Below are positions 53,240 to 61,506 of a stretch of DNA of 64,000 nucleotides, in pieces; position 1 is the first letter of the stretch, and each line of letters starts with the position of its first letter. The notes below the pieces were generated by a model. The model was not told the origin of the DNA. It was given only the letters and a program-made list of their open reading frames with translations, and did not search any database. The translations under genes were made by a program, and so were the position numbers. This DNA is from an uncultured Erwinia sp. (lineage in GTDB: Bacteria > Pseudomonadota > Gammaproteobacteria > Enterobacterales > Enterobacteriaceae), in the NCBI GenBank assembly GCA_946221915.1, contig CAMIKG010000014.1:26563-90562 (forward strand). Reading direction: 5' to 3'.

Positions 53240-53577
53240 ATACCGTGTTCCTTTCACAGAAGTTGGCTGAATGGGTTGACGTTCTATTTTGTCTGTGGCG
53301 AAATGTATCTATCAAAGCGGAGTCGCCTTGCTTAAGGTCTCACGCGGCAATGGTAGTACGGAAAAGCCATCCTTCGGGGTGGCTTTTCTCGTTCTGGAAG
53401 AACCAGACTCCGTGACTCTTCCTGGCTATTCGCAAGCCTGCCCGGCTTTCATATGCACAGCTATGCTTTTCACGGCAGGCTAATAACTCACGATGGCAAA
53501 TCATGGTCAATACATGATTTTCAAACTATGTTGATGATTTCAAAGAGATATCACTGATTGGCTGCGAGACGCAGGCA
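53240..53577. other. 338-bp gap with a strong UUCG-loop hairpin
   Basis: No convincing gene. AAAAGCCATCC (53362-53372) and GGGTGGCTTTT (53377-53387) form an 11-bp stem with one T-G pair around a TTCG tetraloop, followed by TTTTC. It looks like a plus-strand terminator, yet no plus-strand gene precedes it closely; a small transcript from about 53250 could end here. A second dyad, GGAAGA and TCTTCC (53397-53422), follows. A 64-codon frame at 53289-53483 is unsupported. Confidence 0.45.
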
Positions 53578-54573
53578 TCAACTCACCAGGTGATGCTTAT
53601 CCACGCGGCGCAGTCCCATCGCCAGCAGCAAACTGCCGCCAAGCGTAATGGCGAATATCAGCGGAATATCGAGCAGTGGCTGATCGATATGGTCGAGATG
53701 ATGGGTGCGCATATAGTGAATAAACAGCGCGTGAAAACCATAAATCGGCAGTGAGTGACGGGAAATGGTGGCTAAAATCGGCAAAGGACGCTGATTGAGG
53801 CAATTCTTGAACAGTACCAGCAAACTGATCGCGGCGATAAACACCAGCGGCCCACAGTATAAGTACCAGGTATCAGAAAACGCGCCGTTAATATGCAGCT
53901 CTTTTTTGGTGCCAACCGAAATCCCCACCGCGCAGGCGGCAAAGAGTATGCCCGCCAGCCAGCTAATTGCGCGGCCACCGGTTTCCATCATGCCAATCGC
54001 GCGTCCAAGCAGCGCATACAGCACGTAATAGAAGGTATCGCCGCCAATGTAGAGATTGATCGGCAGCCAGTGAAAAGGACCGATGGATTGGTCGACGGTA
54101 TTGGGGTTGGCGACAACCGCGACAATCAACACCAGTACAGCCGCATAACGGGCGCTGACGGTTTTCACCTGGATCAGCGGCGACAGCAGGTAAATCACCA
54201 TAATCGCGAAGAAGAACCACAGATGGTAGAACACCGGTTTCTGCAGCAGATGTTTGAGGGACTGGAGTTCATTAATCGGCGTCATCAGCGTGATATACGC
54301 CAGCGCTACCGCGCTGTAAAACAGCAGACACAGCACGATACGCAGGAAATGGCGCGGCTGCGCACTGCGCTCGCCAAAGAACAGATAGCCTGAAATCATA
54401 AAGAAAATCGGCACACAGACGCGGGAAGCAGAGTTGAGCAGATTGGCGATATCCCAGTGGAACTCAGCCACACGTGGGCTGTTAGTAATAAACCAGGTGG
54501 TGGTGTGAATCATGATCACCATCAGACAGGCGACACCACGTAAATTATCTATCCAGCCAATCTTTTGCGACAT
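53578..54573 (-). CDS. wecH: O-acetyltransferase WecH (acyltransferase 3 family)
   Basis: A 331-residue integral membrane acyltransferase with about ten membrane segments, matching E. coli WecH (YiaH), which O-acetylates enterobacterial common antigen. The acyltransferase 3 hallmark is the histidine in IDNLRGVACLMVIMIHTTTW; SRVCVPIFFMISGYLFF and the arginine-rich loop after it are also typical. In E. coli it also lies between the xyl cluster and glyQS, which supports the name. Confidence 0.88.
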   Translation of the reverse strand: MSQKIGWIDNLRGVACLMVIMIHTTTWFITNSPRVAEFHWDIANLLNSASRVCVPIFFMISGYLFFGERSAQPRHFLRIVLCLLFYSAVALAYITLMTPINELQSLKHLLQKPVFYHLWFFFAIMVIYLLSPLIQVKTVSARYAAVLVLIVAVVANPNTVDQSIGPFHWLPINLYIGGDTFYYVLYALLGRAIGMMETGGRAISWLAGILFAACAVGISVGTKKELHINGAFSDTWYLYCGPLVFIAAISLLVLFKNCLNQRPLPILATISRHSLPIYGFHALFIHYMRTHHLDHIDQPLLDIPLIFAITLGGSLLLAMGLRRVDKHHLVS

Positions 54574-54781
54574 TTCGTCCTCTGTTTTGCTTTCCTTTCG
54601 CTGCGTAACAGAGGTTAGCCAGGGGATGACAGTTCAACAACCGGCGTTTGCAGGAATCGGAATCAACTGAACCACGCAAAAAGGGAGCCGGTTTATGCCT
54701 GGTTGAATATTGTTCGCTATGATGCAGTTGATGTCAGATGGTCAGGGTTGACCGTGAGTTCTATGCTAAGGAGGGTGTGTC

Positions 54782-55411
54782 ATGCCAATACTCAATTGGA
54801 GAAACTCAAATATGATCGTATTACCGTCCTCATACAGTCCGGATACGATTAAGCGTCGGTTTGAAATCATCAATGAACTGTTCCTGCTCGGATCGAACTG
54901 GCTGGTGCTTTACGACGAAAAAACGCCGTTTGCCGCCGTGGCGAGTGCTGAAGTCTGCGAGATCAACGGTGAGCCCCGTCACCGCGTGGTCGCTGTGCTG
55001 GAGATGGCACGACGCGAGCAGTGCGGTGAAGTGTTTCGTGTACGGCGTTTCTGGCAAGACAGTGAGGCGCTGCAAATTGAAGGGGTTGTCGTCGATCCTG
55101 AACTGCAGAATATGGGGCTGGCCACCGCGCTCTATGAGTCACTGGTCATTGATAAAGGCGTCACCCTGATGAGCGACAATCACCACTACGAAGGCGGGAA
55201 AGCGTTGTGGAAAAAGATCGCCCGATCATCGGAGAAACTGGCGGTATTTGTCCTCGATACTGATGCGGGGGTGTTTTTTCCCTATGACGGCACGCGCGTC
55301 TGCTATGACGGGAACTGTATTCCTGAAACAGAAATCTGGAGTATCCACCCTGACCAGGACCGCTTTGGCGTTATTCTCATCGCTGAAGACAAGCGTAAGC
55401 ACCTGCTGTAG
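54782..55411 (+). CDS. GNAT-like protein of unknown function
   Basis: A 209-residue protein. LQIEGVVVDPELQNMGLATA with LYESLVIDKG resembles the acetyl-CoA-binding region of GNAT acetyltransferases (Q-x-x-G-x-A), and the preceding beta strands fit. N- and C-terminal parts match nothing I recognise. An unusually strong ribosome binding site, AAGGAGGG, lies 7 nt before the ATG at 54782, so this start is firm. It sits between wecH and glyQ, where E. coli has no such gene, and ends in its own terminator. The substrate is unknown. Confidence 0.6.
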   Translation: MPILNWRNSNMIVLPSSYSPDTIKRRFEIINELFLLGSNWLVLYDEKTPFAAVASAEVCEINGEPRHRVVAVLEMARREQCGEVFRVRRFWQDSEALQIEGVVVDPELQNMGLATALYESLVIDKGVTLMSDNHHYEGGKALWKKIARSSEKLAVFVLDTDAGVFFPYDGTRVCYDGNCIPETEIWSIHPDQDRFGVILIAEDKRKHLL

Positions 55412-55417
55412 TAAAAC

Positions 55418-55438
55418 AGGCCGCTTGCGCGGCCTTTC
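55418..55438 (+). terminator. terminator after the GNAT-like gene
   Basis: Perfect 7-bp stem AGGCCGC/GCGGCCT with a TTGC loop, followed by TTCT. Confidence 0.7.
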
Positions 55439-55543
55439 TGCGCGATATCCCCACGAATCAATATCACGGGCTGCATAAATGGCGGTCAAAGGGTATACTG
55501 GCGCACACTTTTTTTCATCCACCCGTATCGCGTGCGAATTCAT

Positions 55544-56455
55544 ATGCAAAAGTTTGATACTAAGACCTTTCAGGGCCTGATCCTGACCTTGCAGGATTAC
55601 TGGGCGCGCCAGGGCTGCACCATTGTTCAACCACTGGACATGGAAGTCGGCGCTGGTACTTCTCACCCTATGACCTGCCTGCGTGCGTTAGGGCCAGAGC
55701 CTATTGCCGCTGCCTATGTGCAGCCATCACGCCGTCCGACCGATGGTCGCTATGGCGAGAACCCGAACCGCTTACAGCACTACTACCAGTTCCAGGTGAT
55801 CATCAAGCCATCGCCGGACAATATTCAGGAGCTGTATCTCGGGTCACTGAAAGAGCTGGGTATGGACCCGACCATCCACGACATTCGCTTCGTTGAAGAT
55901 AACTGGGAAAACCCGACGCTGGGCGCCTGGGGTCTCGGCTGGGAAGTGTGGCTGAACGGTATGGAAGTCACTCAGTTCACCTACTTCCAGCAGGTGGGCG
56001 GTCTGGAGTGTAAACCGGTGACCGGCGAGATAACCTACGGACTGGAGCGTCTGGCGATGTATATCCAGGGCGTCGACAGCGTTTACGATCTGGTGTGGAG
56101 CGATGGCCCGCTGGGCAAAACCACTTACGGCGACGTGTTCCACCAGAACGAAGTGGAGCAGTCCACCTACAACTTCGAACACGCCGACGTCGATTTCCTC
56201 TTCACCTGCTTTGAGCAGTACGAGAAAGAGGCGCAGAGCCTGCTGGCGCTGGAAAAACCGCTGCCGTTACCGGCCTATGAGCGCATTTTGAAAGCCGCGC
56301 ACAGCTTTAACCTGCTGGACGCACGTAAGGCCATTTCGGTGACCGAGCGTCAGCGCTATATCCTGCGCATCCGTACCCTGACTAAAGCGGTGGCGGAAGC
56401 CTATTATGCGTCGCGTGAAGCGCTGGGCTTCCCGATGTGCAATAACAAGAAATAA
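55544..56455 (+). CDS. glyQ: glycyl-tRNA synthetase alpha subunit
   Basis: A 303-residue class II synthetase subunit, same length as E. coli GlyQ and nearly identical in motifs: MQKFDTKTFQGLILTLQDYW, VGAGTSHPMTCLRALGPEP, SRRPTDGRYGENPNRLQHYY. It carries the catalytic domain and forms an alpha2beta2 enzyme with GlyS. The ATG at 55544 fits the family; an upstream ATG at 55532 would add four residues. glyS starts 9 bp later. Confidence 0.98.
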   Translation: MQKFDTKTFQGLILTLQDYWARQGCTIVQPLDMEVGAGTSHPMTCLRALGPEPIAAAYVQPSRRPTDGRYGENPNRLQHYYQFQVIIKPSPDNIQELYLGSLKELGMDPTIHDIRFVEDNWENPTLGAWGLGWEVWLNGMEVTQFTYFQQVGGLECKPVTGEITYGLERLAMYIQGVDSVYDLVWSDGPLGKTTYGDVFHQNEVEQSTYNFEHADVDFLFTCFEQYEKEAQSLLALEKPLPLPAYERILKAAHSFNLLDARKAISVTERQRYILRIRTLTKAVAEAYYASREALGFPMCNNKK

Positions 56456-56464
56456 GAGGCAGCC

Positions 56465-58594
56465 ATGACTGAGAAAACTTTCCTGGTGGAAATTGGCACC
56501 GAAGAGCTGCCACCAAAAGCCCTGCGCAATCTGGCTGAATCTTTTGCAGACAATGTACGCGATGGCCTGAATGCTGCGCGAGCTGACTTTAAGGATTTAC
56601 AATGGTTTGCCGCGCCGCGCCGTCTGGCGCTGAAAGTTGCAGGCTTAAGTGAAGTAATCCCAGGACAGGAGTTGCAGGTCTGGGGACCACCGGCGCGCAT
56701 TGCCGTCAGTGGTGATGACCTGTGGCTTTCAAAACCGGGTATGGCGTTCGTTGAAAAGACGCTGGGCATCAAACTTGATGGTACCCGCCAGTACACGCTT
56801 AACGATATCAATGACGAGTTTAAAAGCGCCATTTCTCTGGCAACTGAGCCGGGCGGCAAAGAGAGCAAACTGTTTGCGCTGGTTCAGCAGGCCGATAAAA
56901 AAATGGCTTCTGAGCTTGCAGAGATCATCGCTACCGCGCTGAGCAAACTGCCGATTCCAAAACTGATGCGCTGGGGCGCCAGCGAAGTACAGTTTGTACG
57001 TCCAGTGCACACCGTAACGCTGTTGCTGGGTGACGAACTTATCCCTGCGACGATTCTCGGCATCCAGTCCGATCGCGTGATTCGTGGTCACCGCTTTATG
57101 GGCGAGCCAGAGTTCACCATCGACAACGCCGATCAGTATCCGCAAATCCTGCTCGAACGTGGCAAGGTGCAGGCGGATTACCTGGCGCGTAAAGCAAAAA
57201 TCAAAGCTGATGCCGAAGACGCCGCGCGCAAGATTGGGGGCAATGCCGATCTGAGCGACAGCCTGCTGGAAGAGGTTACCTCGCTGGTCGAATGGCCAGT
57301 GGTGCTGACCGCCACTTTCGAAGAGAAGTTCCTCGCGGTGCCAGCGGAAGCGCTGGTGTACACCATGAAGGGCGATCAGAAGTACTTCCCGGTGTATGGC
57401 AATGACGGCAAACTGCTGCCGAACTTTATTTTCGTCAGCAATATCGAATCGAAAGACCCGCAGCAGATTATCGCCGGTAACGAGAAAGTGGTGCGTCCAC
57501 GTCTCGCCGATGCGGAGTTCTTCTTTAACACCGACCGTAAAAAACGTCTGGAAGATCATCTGCCGCGTCTGGAAACCGTGCTGTTCCAGAAAGAACTGGG
57601 CACGCTGCGTGATAAAACCGACCGTATCCAGGCGCTGGCTGGCTGGGTTGCCGGGCAGATCGGCGCGGATGTGAATCATGCGACCCGTGCAGGCCTGCTG
57701 TCGAAGTGCGACCTGATGACCAATATGGTGTTTGAGTTCACTGACACCCAGGGTGTGATGGGCATGCACTACGCGCGCCACGATGGCGAAGCGGAAGATG
57801 TGGCAGTGGCGCTGAATGAGCAGTATCAGCCGCGCTATGCCGGTGACGAACTGCCCTCTAACCCTGTCGCCTGTGCGCTGGCGATTGCTGACAAGATGGA
57901 CACGCTGGCGGGTATCTTCGGTATTGGTCAGCATCCTAAAGGCGACAAAGACCCGTTCGCACTGCGTCGTGCGGCGCTGGGCGTGCTGCGTATTATCGTC
58001 GAGAAAAACCTGCCGCTCGATCTGCAGACGCTGACGGAAGAAGCGGTGCGCCTGTATGGCAGCAAGCTGAGCAACGCGCAGGTGGTTGATGATGTCATCG
58101 ACTTTATGCTTGGTCGTTTCCGCAGCTGGTATCAGGAAGAGGGCCACAGCGTGGATACGCTGCAGGCGGTGCTGGCGCGTCGTCCAACCCGTCCGGCGGA
58201 CTTTGACGCGCGTATGAAGGCGGTATCGCACTTCCGTACGCTGCCGGAAGCCGCCGCGCTGGCTGCTGCCAATAAGCGCGTATCGAATATCCTGGCGAAA
58301 TCGACCGAAACTCTGAATGACAGCGTGCAGGCCTCGCTGCTGAAGGAAAACGAAGAGATTCAGCTGGCGACCTTCGTGACGGCGCTGACCAGCAAGCTGC
58401 AGCCGTACTTTGCTGAAGGCCGTTATCAGGATGCGTTGATCGAGCTGGCGCAGCTGCGCGAGTCGGTGGACAACTTCTTTGATAAGGTGATGGTCAACGC
58501 GGACGATCAGGCAGTGCGTGTTAACCGTCTGACGCTGCTGGCGAAGCTGCGTGAGCTGTTCCTGCAGGTGGCGGATATTTCGCTGCTGCAGTAA
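56465..58594 (+). CDS. glyS: glycyl-tRNA synthetase beta subunit, with an atypical N-terminal segment
   Basis: A 709-residue subunit; E. coli GlyS has 689. Most of it is conserved, from FLVEIGTEELPPKALRNLAE through RWGASEVQFVRPVHTVTLLL, an HD-like domain (VNHATRAGLLSKCDLMTNMV), and the C-terminal tRNA-binding part ending VADISLLQ. Residues about 64-160 (PGQELQVWGPPARIAV to KKMASELAEIIATALSKL) differ strongly from the E. coli sequence in the same place and are about 20 residues longer, with sharp return to near identity at KLPIPKLMRWGAS. This looks like a local replacement or an alternative allele. The frame is intact. Confidence 0.95.
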   Translation: MTEKTFLVEIGTEELPPKALRNLAESFADNVRDGLNAARADFKDLQWFAAPRRLALKVAGLSEVIPGQELQVWGPPARIAVSGDDLWLSKPGMAFVEKTLGIKLDGTRQYTLNDINDEFKSAISLATEPGGKESKLFALVQQADKKMASELAEIIATALSKLPIPKLMRWGASEVQFVRPVHTVTLLLGDELIPATILGIQSDRVIRGHRFMGEPEFTIDNADQYPQILLERGKVQADYLARKAKIKADAEDAARKIGGNADLSDSLLEEVTSLVEWPVVLTATFEEKFLAVPAEALVYTMKGDQKYFPVYGNDGKLLPNFIFVSNIESKDPQQIIAGNEKVVRPRLADAEFFFNTDRKKRLEDHLPRLETVLFQKELGTLRDKTDRIQALAGWVAGQIGADVNHATRAGLLSKCDLMTNMVFEFTDTQGVMGMHYARHDGEAEDVAVALNEQYQPRYAGDELPSNPVACALAIADKMDTLAGIFGIGQHPKGDKDPFALRRAALGVLRIIVEKNLPLDLQTLTEEAVRLYGSKLSNAQVVDDVIDFMLGRFRSWYQEEGHSVDTLQAVLARRPTRPADFDARMKAVSHFRTLPEAAALAAANKRVSNILAKSTETLNDSVQASLLKENEEIQLATFVTALTSKLQPYFAEGRYQDALIELAQLRESVDNFFDKVMVNADDQAVRVNRLTLLAKLRELFLQVADISLLQ

Positions 58595-58643
58595 TGGCGA
58601 TATGACGGGTCAGTTAAGCGGATTAACCGCTGTGCACTGACGG

Positions 58644-58784
58644 CTCCTTCCCCATGGTATGGGGAGGAGAGCACCGAACGGCGCCTTCCCCCGTTTGCGG
58701 GGGAAGGCTGGGATGGGGGAGCTAACGACTCGGTGGCAGCGTCGTTTGGCCCCCTCCCTGGTCCTCCCCCGCTTGCGGGAGAGG
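58644..58784. repeat. cluster of GC-rich hairpins (REP-like) after glyS
   Basis: Three dyads occur in the 277-bp gap between glyS and yibF: CTCCTTCCCC/GGGGAGGAG around 58644-58669; a perfect 11-bp stem GCCTTCCCCCG/CGGGGGAAGGC (58683-58708) with a 4-nt loop; and CCTCCCCCGC/GCGGGAGAGG (58763-58784). The last two share a CCTCCCCCG/CTTGCGGG-type core and are separated by about 54 bp, like paired REP units in a BIME. They may act as terminators or RNase barriers between convergent genes. Confidence 0.7.
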
Positions 58785-58871
58785 GGACCCGTCCCGTGAT
58801 GTCGATAAGCCTGGTTTCTCTACCTGGCTTTGGCTAATCAACCGACTTTCGCTAATCACTTATCCTTTCTC

Positions 58872-59489
58872 TCAGGCCGCGGGCGGCACCGTGCGGGCAA
58901 AACTGTCGCGCTGGAACATCTTCTCCGCCAGTTTCACCAGCGCCGGGCGCTCCACACACCAGTTCGGCACCACGCGGCGAAAATTCAGATAACCAATCGC
59001 GCAGGCGGTGGCAATATCGGCCAGCGTCAGGGTGTCACCGTCACTATTCAGCCATTTTCCCTCAGCTGCATGCCGTTCCAGTTCATCCAGCCCGCGTAAA
59101 ATCTTGCCGCGCTGGCGCAGCAGTTCGGCTTCTGACTGCTGCTCAGGCGGCAACATCTGGTGGCGTACAATCACCAGCGCCGCATCGCAAACACCATCCG
59201 CCAGCTTTTCAATCTGTCGCACATGCAGTGAGGCGCGTGGTTCATGGGGAATCAACACCGGGGCTTTGTTCAGCTGCTCAAGGTACTCCGCAATAATCGC
59301 TGAGTCGTACCAGACCTCGTGGGCGCTAACCGCCAGTGCGGGAACTTTACCCAGCGGGTTATAGTGCGGTACATGGCTCCCTTCATGCCACGGCGATTCA
59401 TTCACAAATTCGAACGTAATGCCTTTTTCCAGCATGATGACCGAAATCTTACGCACATACGGACTGGTATAATTGCCGATCAGTTTCAT
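58872..59489 (-). CDS. yibF: glutathione S-transferase-like protein YibF
   Basis: A 205-residue GST-fold protein matching E. coli YibF (202). The thioredoxin-like N-terminal domain starts MKLIGNYTSPYVRKISVIML and holds the glutathione-site segment NPLGKVPAL and DSAIIAEYLEQ; the helical C-terminal domain ends RVVPNWCVERPALVKL. YibF binds glutathione but has little classical activity. In E. coli it lies next to selA-selB; those genes are not here. Confidence 0.9.
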   Translation of the reverse strand: MKLIGNYTSPYVRKISVIMLEKGITFEFVNESPWHEGSHVPHYNPLGKVPALAVSAHEVWYDSAIIAEYLEQLNKAPVLIPHEPRASLHVRQIEKLADGVCDAALVIVRHQMLPPEQQSEAELLRQRGKILRGLDELERHAAEGKWLNSDGDTLTLADIATACAIGYLNFRRVVPNWCVERPALVKLAEKMFQRDSFARTVPPAA

Positions 59490-59541
59490 TACGCTCCTCC
59501 ATTACTTGTGGTGATACGGGGATGAATCCTTCACTCGGTAA

Positions 59542-59613
59542 GCGATTCGCCCGGGAAAAGCGATTCGCCCGGGAAAAGCTATTCACCTGGGAAAAGCTAT
59601 TCACCCGGGAACA
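59542..59613. repeat. 18-bp tandem repeat spanning the fdhE stop codon
   Basis: Four units: 59542-59559 and 59560-59577 are identical (GCGATTCGCCCGGGAAAA); 59578-59595 and 59596-59613 differ at two to three bases. On the minus strand they encode six-residue repeats ending LFPGE. Two units carry S, two carry a TAG stop, and the first of these stops ends fdhE. Confidence 0.85.
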
Positions 59614-60523
59614 GAAACGGGTTCAGGCTGCTGCGGGCAAAGCCCTCCTGCTCCATGCGCGCATCCAGTACCAGTGAGGCCAGATCGTCAGCCGCCGGTT
59701 CCAGCGCCGGGTCCTGCTGCTGATACAGCAGTTTGACGTAGGTGCCGCAGTCACCGCAGCTTTCGGCTTTAACGCGGCCGCTGCTGCTGTCCAGCGACCA
59801 GCAATGCAGATCGCGTGTCTGCTCGCAATTGCTGCAGCCATCGCCGGCCACATGCCATTCGCTTTCGCACAGATTACAGTGAAGATAGCGTAGATCCTGC
59901 TGTCCATCGCTGATATGCACCACACAGCTGACCGGCACACTGCCGCAGACCGGGCAAAACTGACGCTGCGCACCGGCTTCGGTACGCGCATTGCCCGGGA
60001 TCAGGGCTGCCATCTGCGCCCAGTAAACCGATAGCGCTGCCCAGATAAACGGCGCTTTGTCGCTGCTGACCTGAGCGAAATGCTGACTGAACATCGCGCT
60101 GGCCATCGCTTCCAGTTCCGGCGCGGACGCCTTTTCCAGATTCTCCAGCACCGCCAGCGCCTGGCCGCTCATCTCCGGTTTCATTTCCGCAATCAGCGAA
60201 TGCAGCAGGCGCTGCCAGTGCGCATCGCGCGGCAAGGTGTGGATATCAAGCGGCGGCTTGTCGCCGGTGGCAGTGGCCACCAGCCGGGCATGCAAATCCA
60301 TCTTCAGCGGATGGTCATACAGCACAATCTCCTGGGCTTCGGCAATCACTGCGGCGAAACGCAGATAGTCGCCCAGCGGGTTTTTCGCCGCCAGATCGCG
60401 CAGGCGCGCGGCGCGGCGGCGGTACAAACTTTTCAGCCTGGGGAACAGCAGCGGCGGGATACTCTCCGCGGCGGGCTGTCCGCTCTCTTCCGCCGCCAGT
60501 TGCGGGATGATGCGAATCGTCAT
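59597..60523 (-). CDS. fdhE: formate dehydrogenase accessory protein FdhE
   Basis: A 308-residue protein (E. coli 309) needed for assembly of membrane-bound formate dehydrogenases. Iron-binding CxxC motifs are visible: CPVCG, CNLCE, CSNCE and CGDCG. The N-terminus MTIRIIPQLAAEESG fixes the start at 60523. It ends NPFLFPGE at a TAG that lies inside an 18-bp repeat; E. coli has two further residues. No formate dehydrogenase genes lie between it and fdhD, where E. coli has fdoGHI. Confidence 0.93.
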   Translation of the reverse strand: MTIRIIPQLAAEESGQPAAESIPPLLFPRLKSLYRRRAARLRDLAAKNPLGDYLRFAAVIAEAQEIVLYDHPLKMDLHARLVATATGDKPPLDIHTLPRDAHWQRLLHSLIAEMKPEMSGQALAVLENLEKASAPELEAMASAMFSQHFAQVSSDKAPFIWAALSVYWAQMAALIPGNARTEAGAQRQFCPVCGSVPVSCVVHISDGQQDLRYLHCNLCESEWHVAGDGCSNCEQTRDLHCWSLDSSSGRVKAESCGDCGTYVKLLYQQQDPALEPAADDLASLVLDARMEQEGFARSSLNPFLFPGE

Positions 60524-60690
60524 CAGTGTTTTCCTGTGGTTTGGCGCGCGACACACGCAGGAGGCTTAATGGCTGATGATAGCAGCCATGCTGCTGCATT
60601 TCTGCTCAAAATTTTAGCAATTGCGTCTGTGTGGGGATCGGTTCAGAATTGCAGCCGGCAGCGTAATGTGTCGTGAAAGGTGGCGTGAAG

Positions 60691-61506
60691 GTGAACAATA
60701 AACAGGCGAAGGCCGCGGATAATCTGCCAGGCATGAGTGCAGTGCAGGTGTGGCAGAAGGCGGATTTACAACAGGCACAGAGCGACTGGCTGGCGGACGA
60801 AGTGCCGGTGGCGCTGGTGTATAACGGCATCTCCCATGTGGTAATGATGGCGTCGCCGAAAGACCTTGAGGCTTTCGCTATCGGGTTTTCGCTCTCGGAA
60901 GGGATTATTGCCGCACCGGGCGATATTTTCGGCATTGATATTGTGACGGGCTGCCACGGCATCGAAGTGCAGGTGGAGCTTTCCAGCCGCCGTTTTATGG
61001 GGCTGAAAGAGCAGCGGCGGGCGATGGCAGGGCGTACCGGCTGTGGCGTCTGCGGCGTGGAGCAGCTGGCGGAAATCGGTAAGCCGGTGCAGCCACTGCC
61101 CTTTAGCCAGACGTTCTCACTCGCGCAACTCGATCGTGCGCTCGGCCAGCTGCGCGACTATCAGCCGCTTGGTGAGTTTACCGGCTGTACGCATGCCGCC
61201 GCCTGGGTGCTGCCGGACGGGCAGCTGGCGGGCGGCTGTGAAGATGTCGGGCGTCATGTGGCGCTGGATAAACTGCTGGGTTACCGCAGCCAGCAGCAGT
61301 GGATGCAGGGCGCGTTACTGGTCTCCAGCCGCGCCAGCTATGAGATGGTGCAGAAAGCGGCGATGTGCGGCGTTGAAATCCTGTTTGCCGTCTCCGCCGC
61401 CACGAAACTGGCGGTAGAGGTAGCACAGCGCAGCAATCTTACGCTGGTGGGCTTCAGTAAGCCTGGCCGCGCCACCGTTTATACCCATCCGCAACGTCTG
61501 ATTTAA
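60691..61506 (+). CDS. fdhD: formate dehydrogenase accessory sulfurtransferase FdhD
   Basis: A 271-residue protein that passes sulfur from IscS to the molybdenum cofactor of formate dehydrogenases. The active CxxC is in GRTGCGVCGVEQL; EEVPVALVYNGISHVV-type N-terminus and GGCEDVGRHVALDKLLG are conserved. I choose the GTG at 60691, with AAAGG 10 nt upstream; GTGs at 60673 and 60685 are possible. Divergent from fdhE across about 167 bp. Its stop overlaps the end of the convergent deoR-type gene by 4 bp. Confidence 0.93.
   Translation: MNNKQAKAADNLPGMSAVQVWQKADLQQAQSDWLADEVPVALVYNGISHVVMMASPKDLEAFAIGFSLSEGIIAAPGDIFGIDIVTGCHGIEVQVELSSRRFMGLKEQRRAMAGRTGCGVCGVEQLAEIGKPVQPLPFSQTFSLAQLDRALGQLRDYQPLGEFTGCTHAAAWVLPDGQLAGGCEDVGRHVALDKLLGYRSQQQWMQGALLVSSRASYEMVQKAAMCGVEILFAVSAATKLAVEVAQRSNLTLVGFSKPGRATVYTHPQRLI

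Noticed and set aside
53289..53483. 64-codon plus-strand ORF
   Set aside because: It runs through the terminator-like hairpin and has no start signal or recognisable sequence.
52327..53577. Prophage or integrative element around the Abi gene
   Set aside because: No integrase, tRNA, att-like repeat or phage gene is visible; a single inserted gene is the simpler reading.
56729..58231. 500-codon open frame antisense to glyS
   Set aside because: It mirrors the codon pattern of a conserved gene, has no recognisable domain and no ribosome binding site; long antisense frames are common in GC-rich coding DNA.
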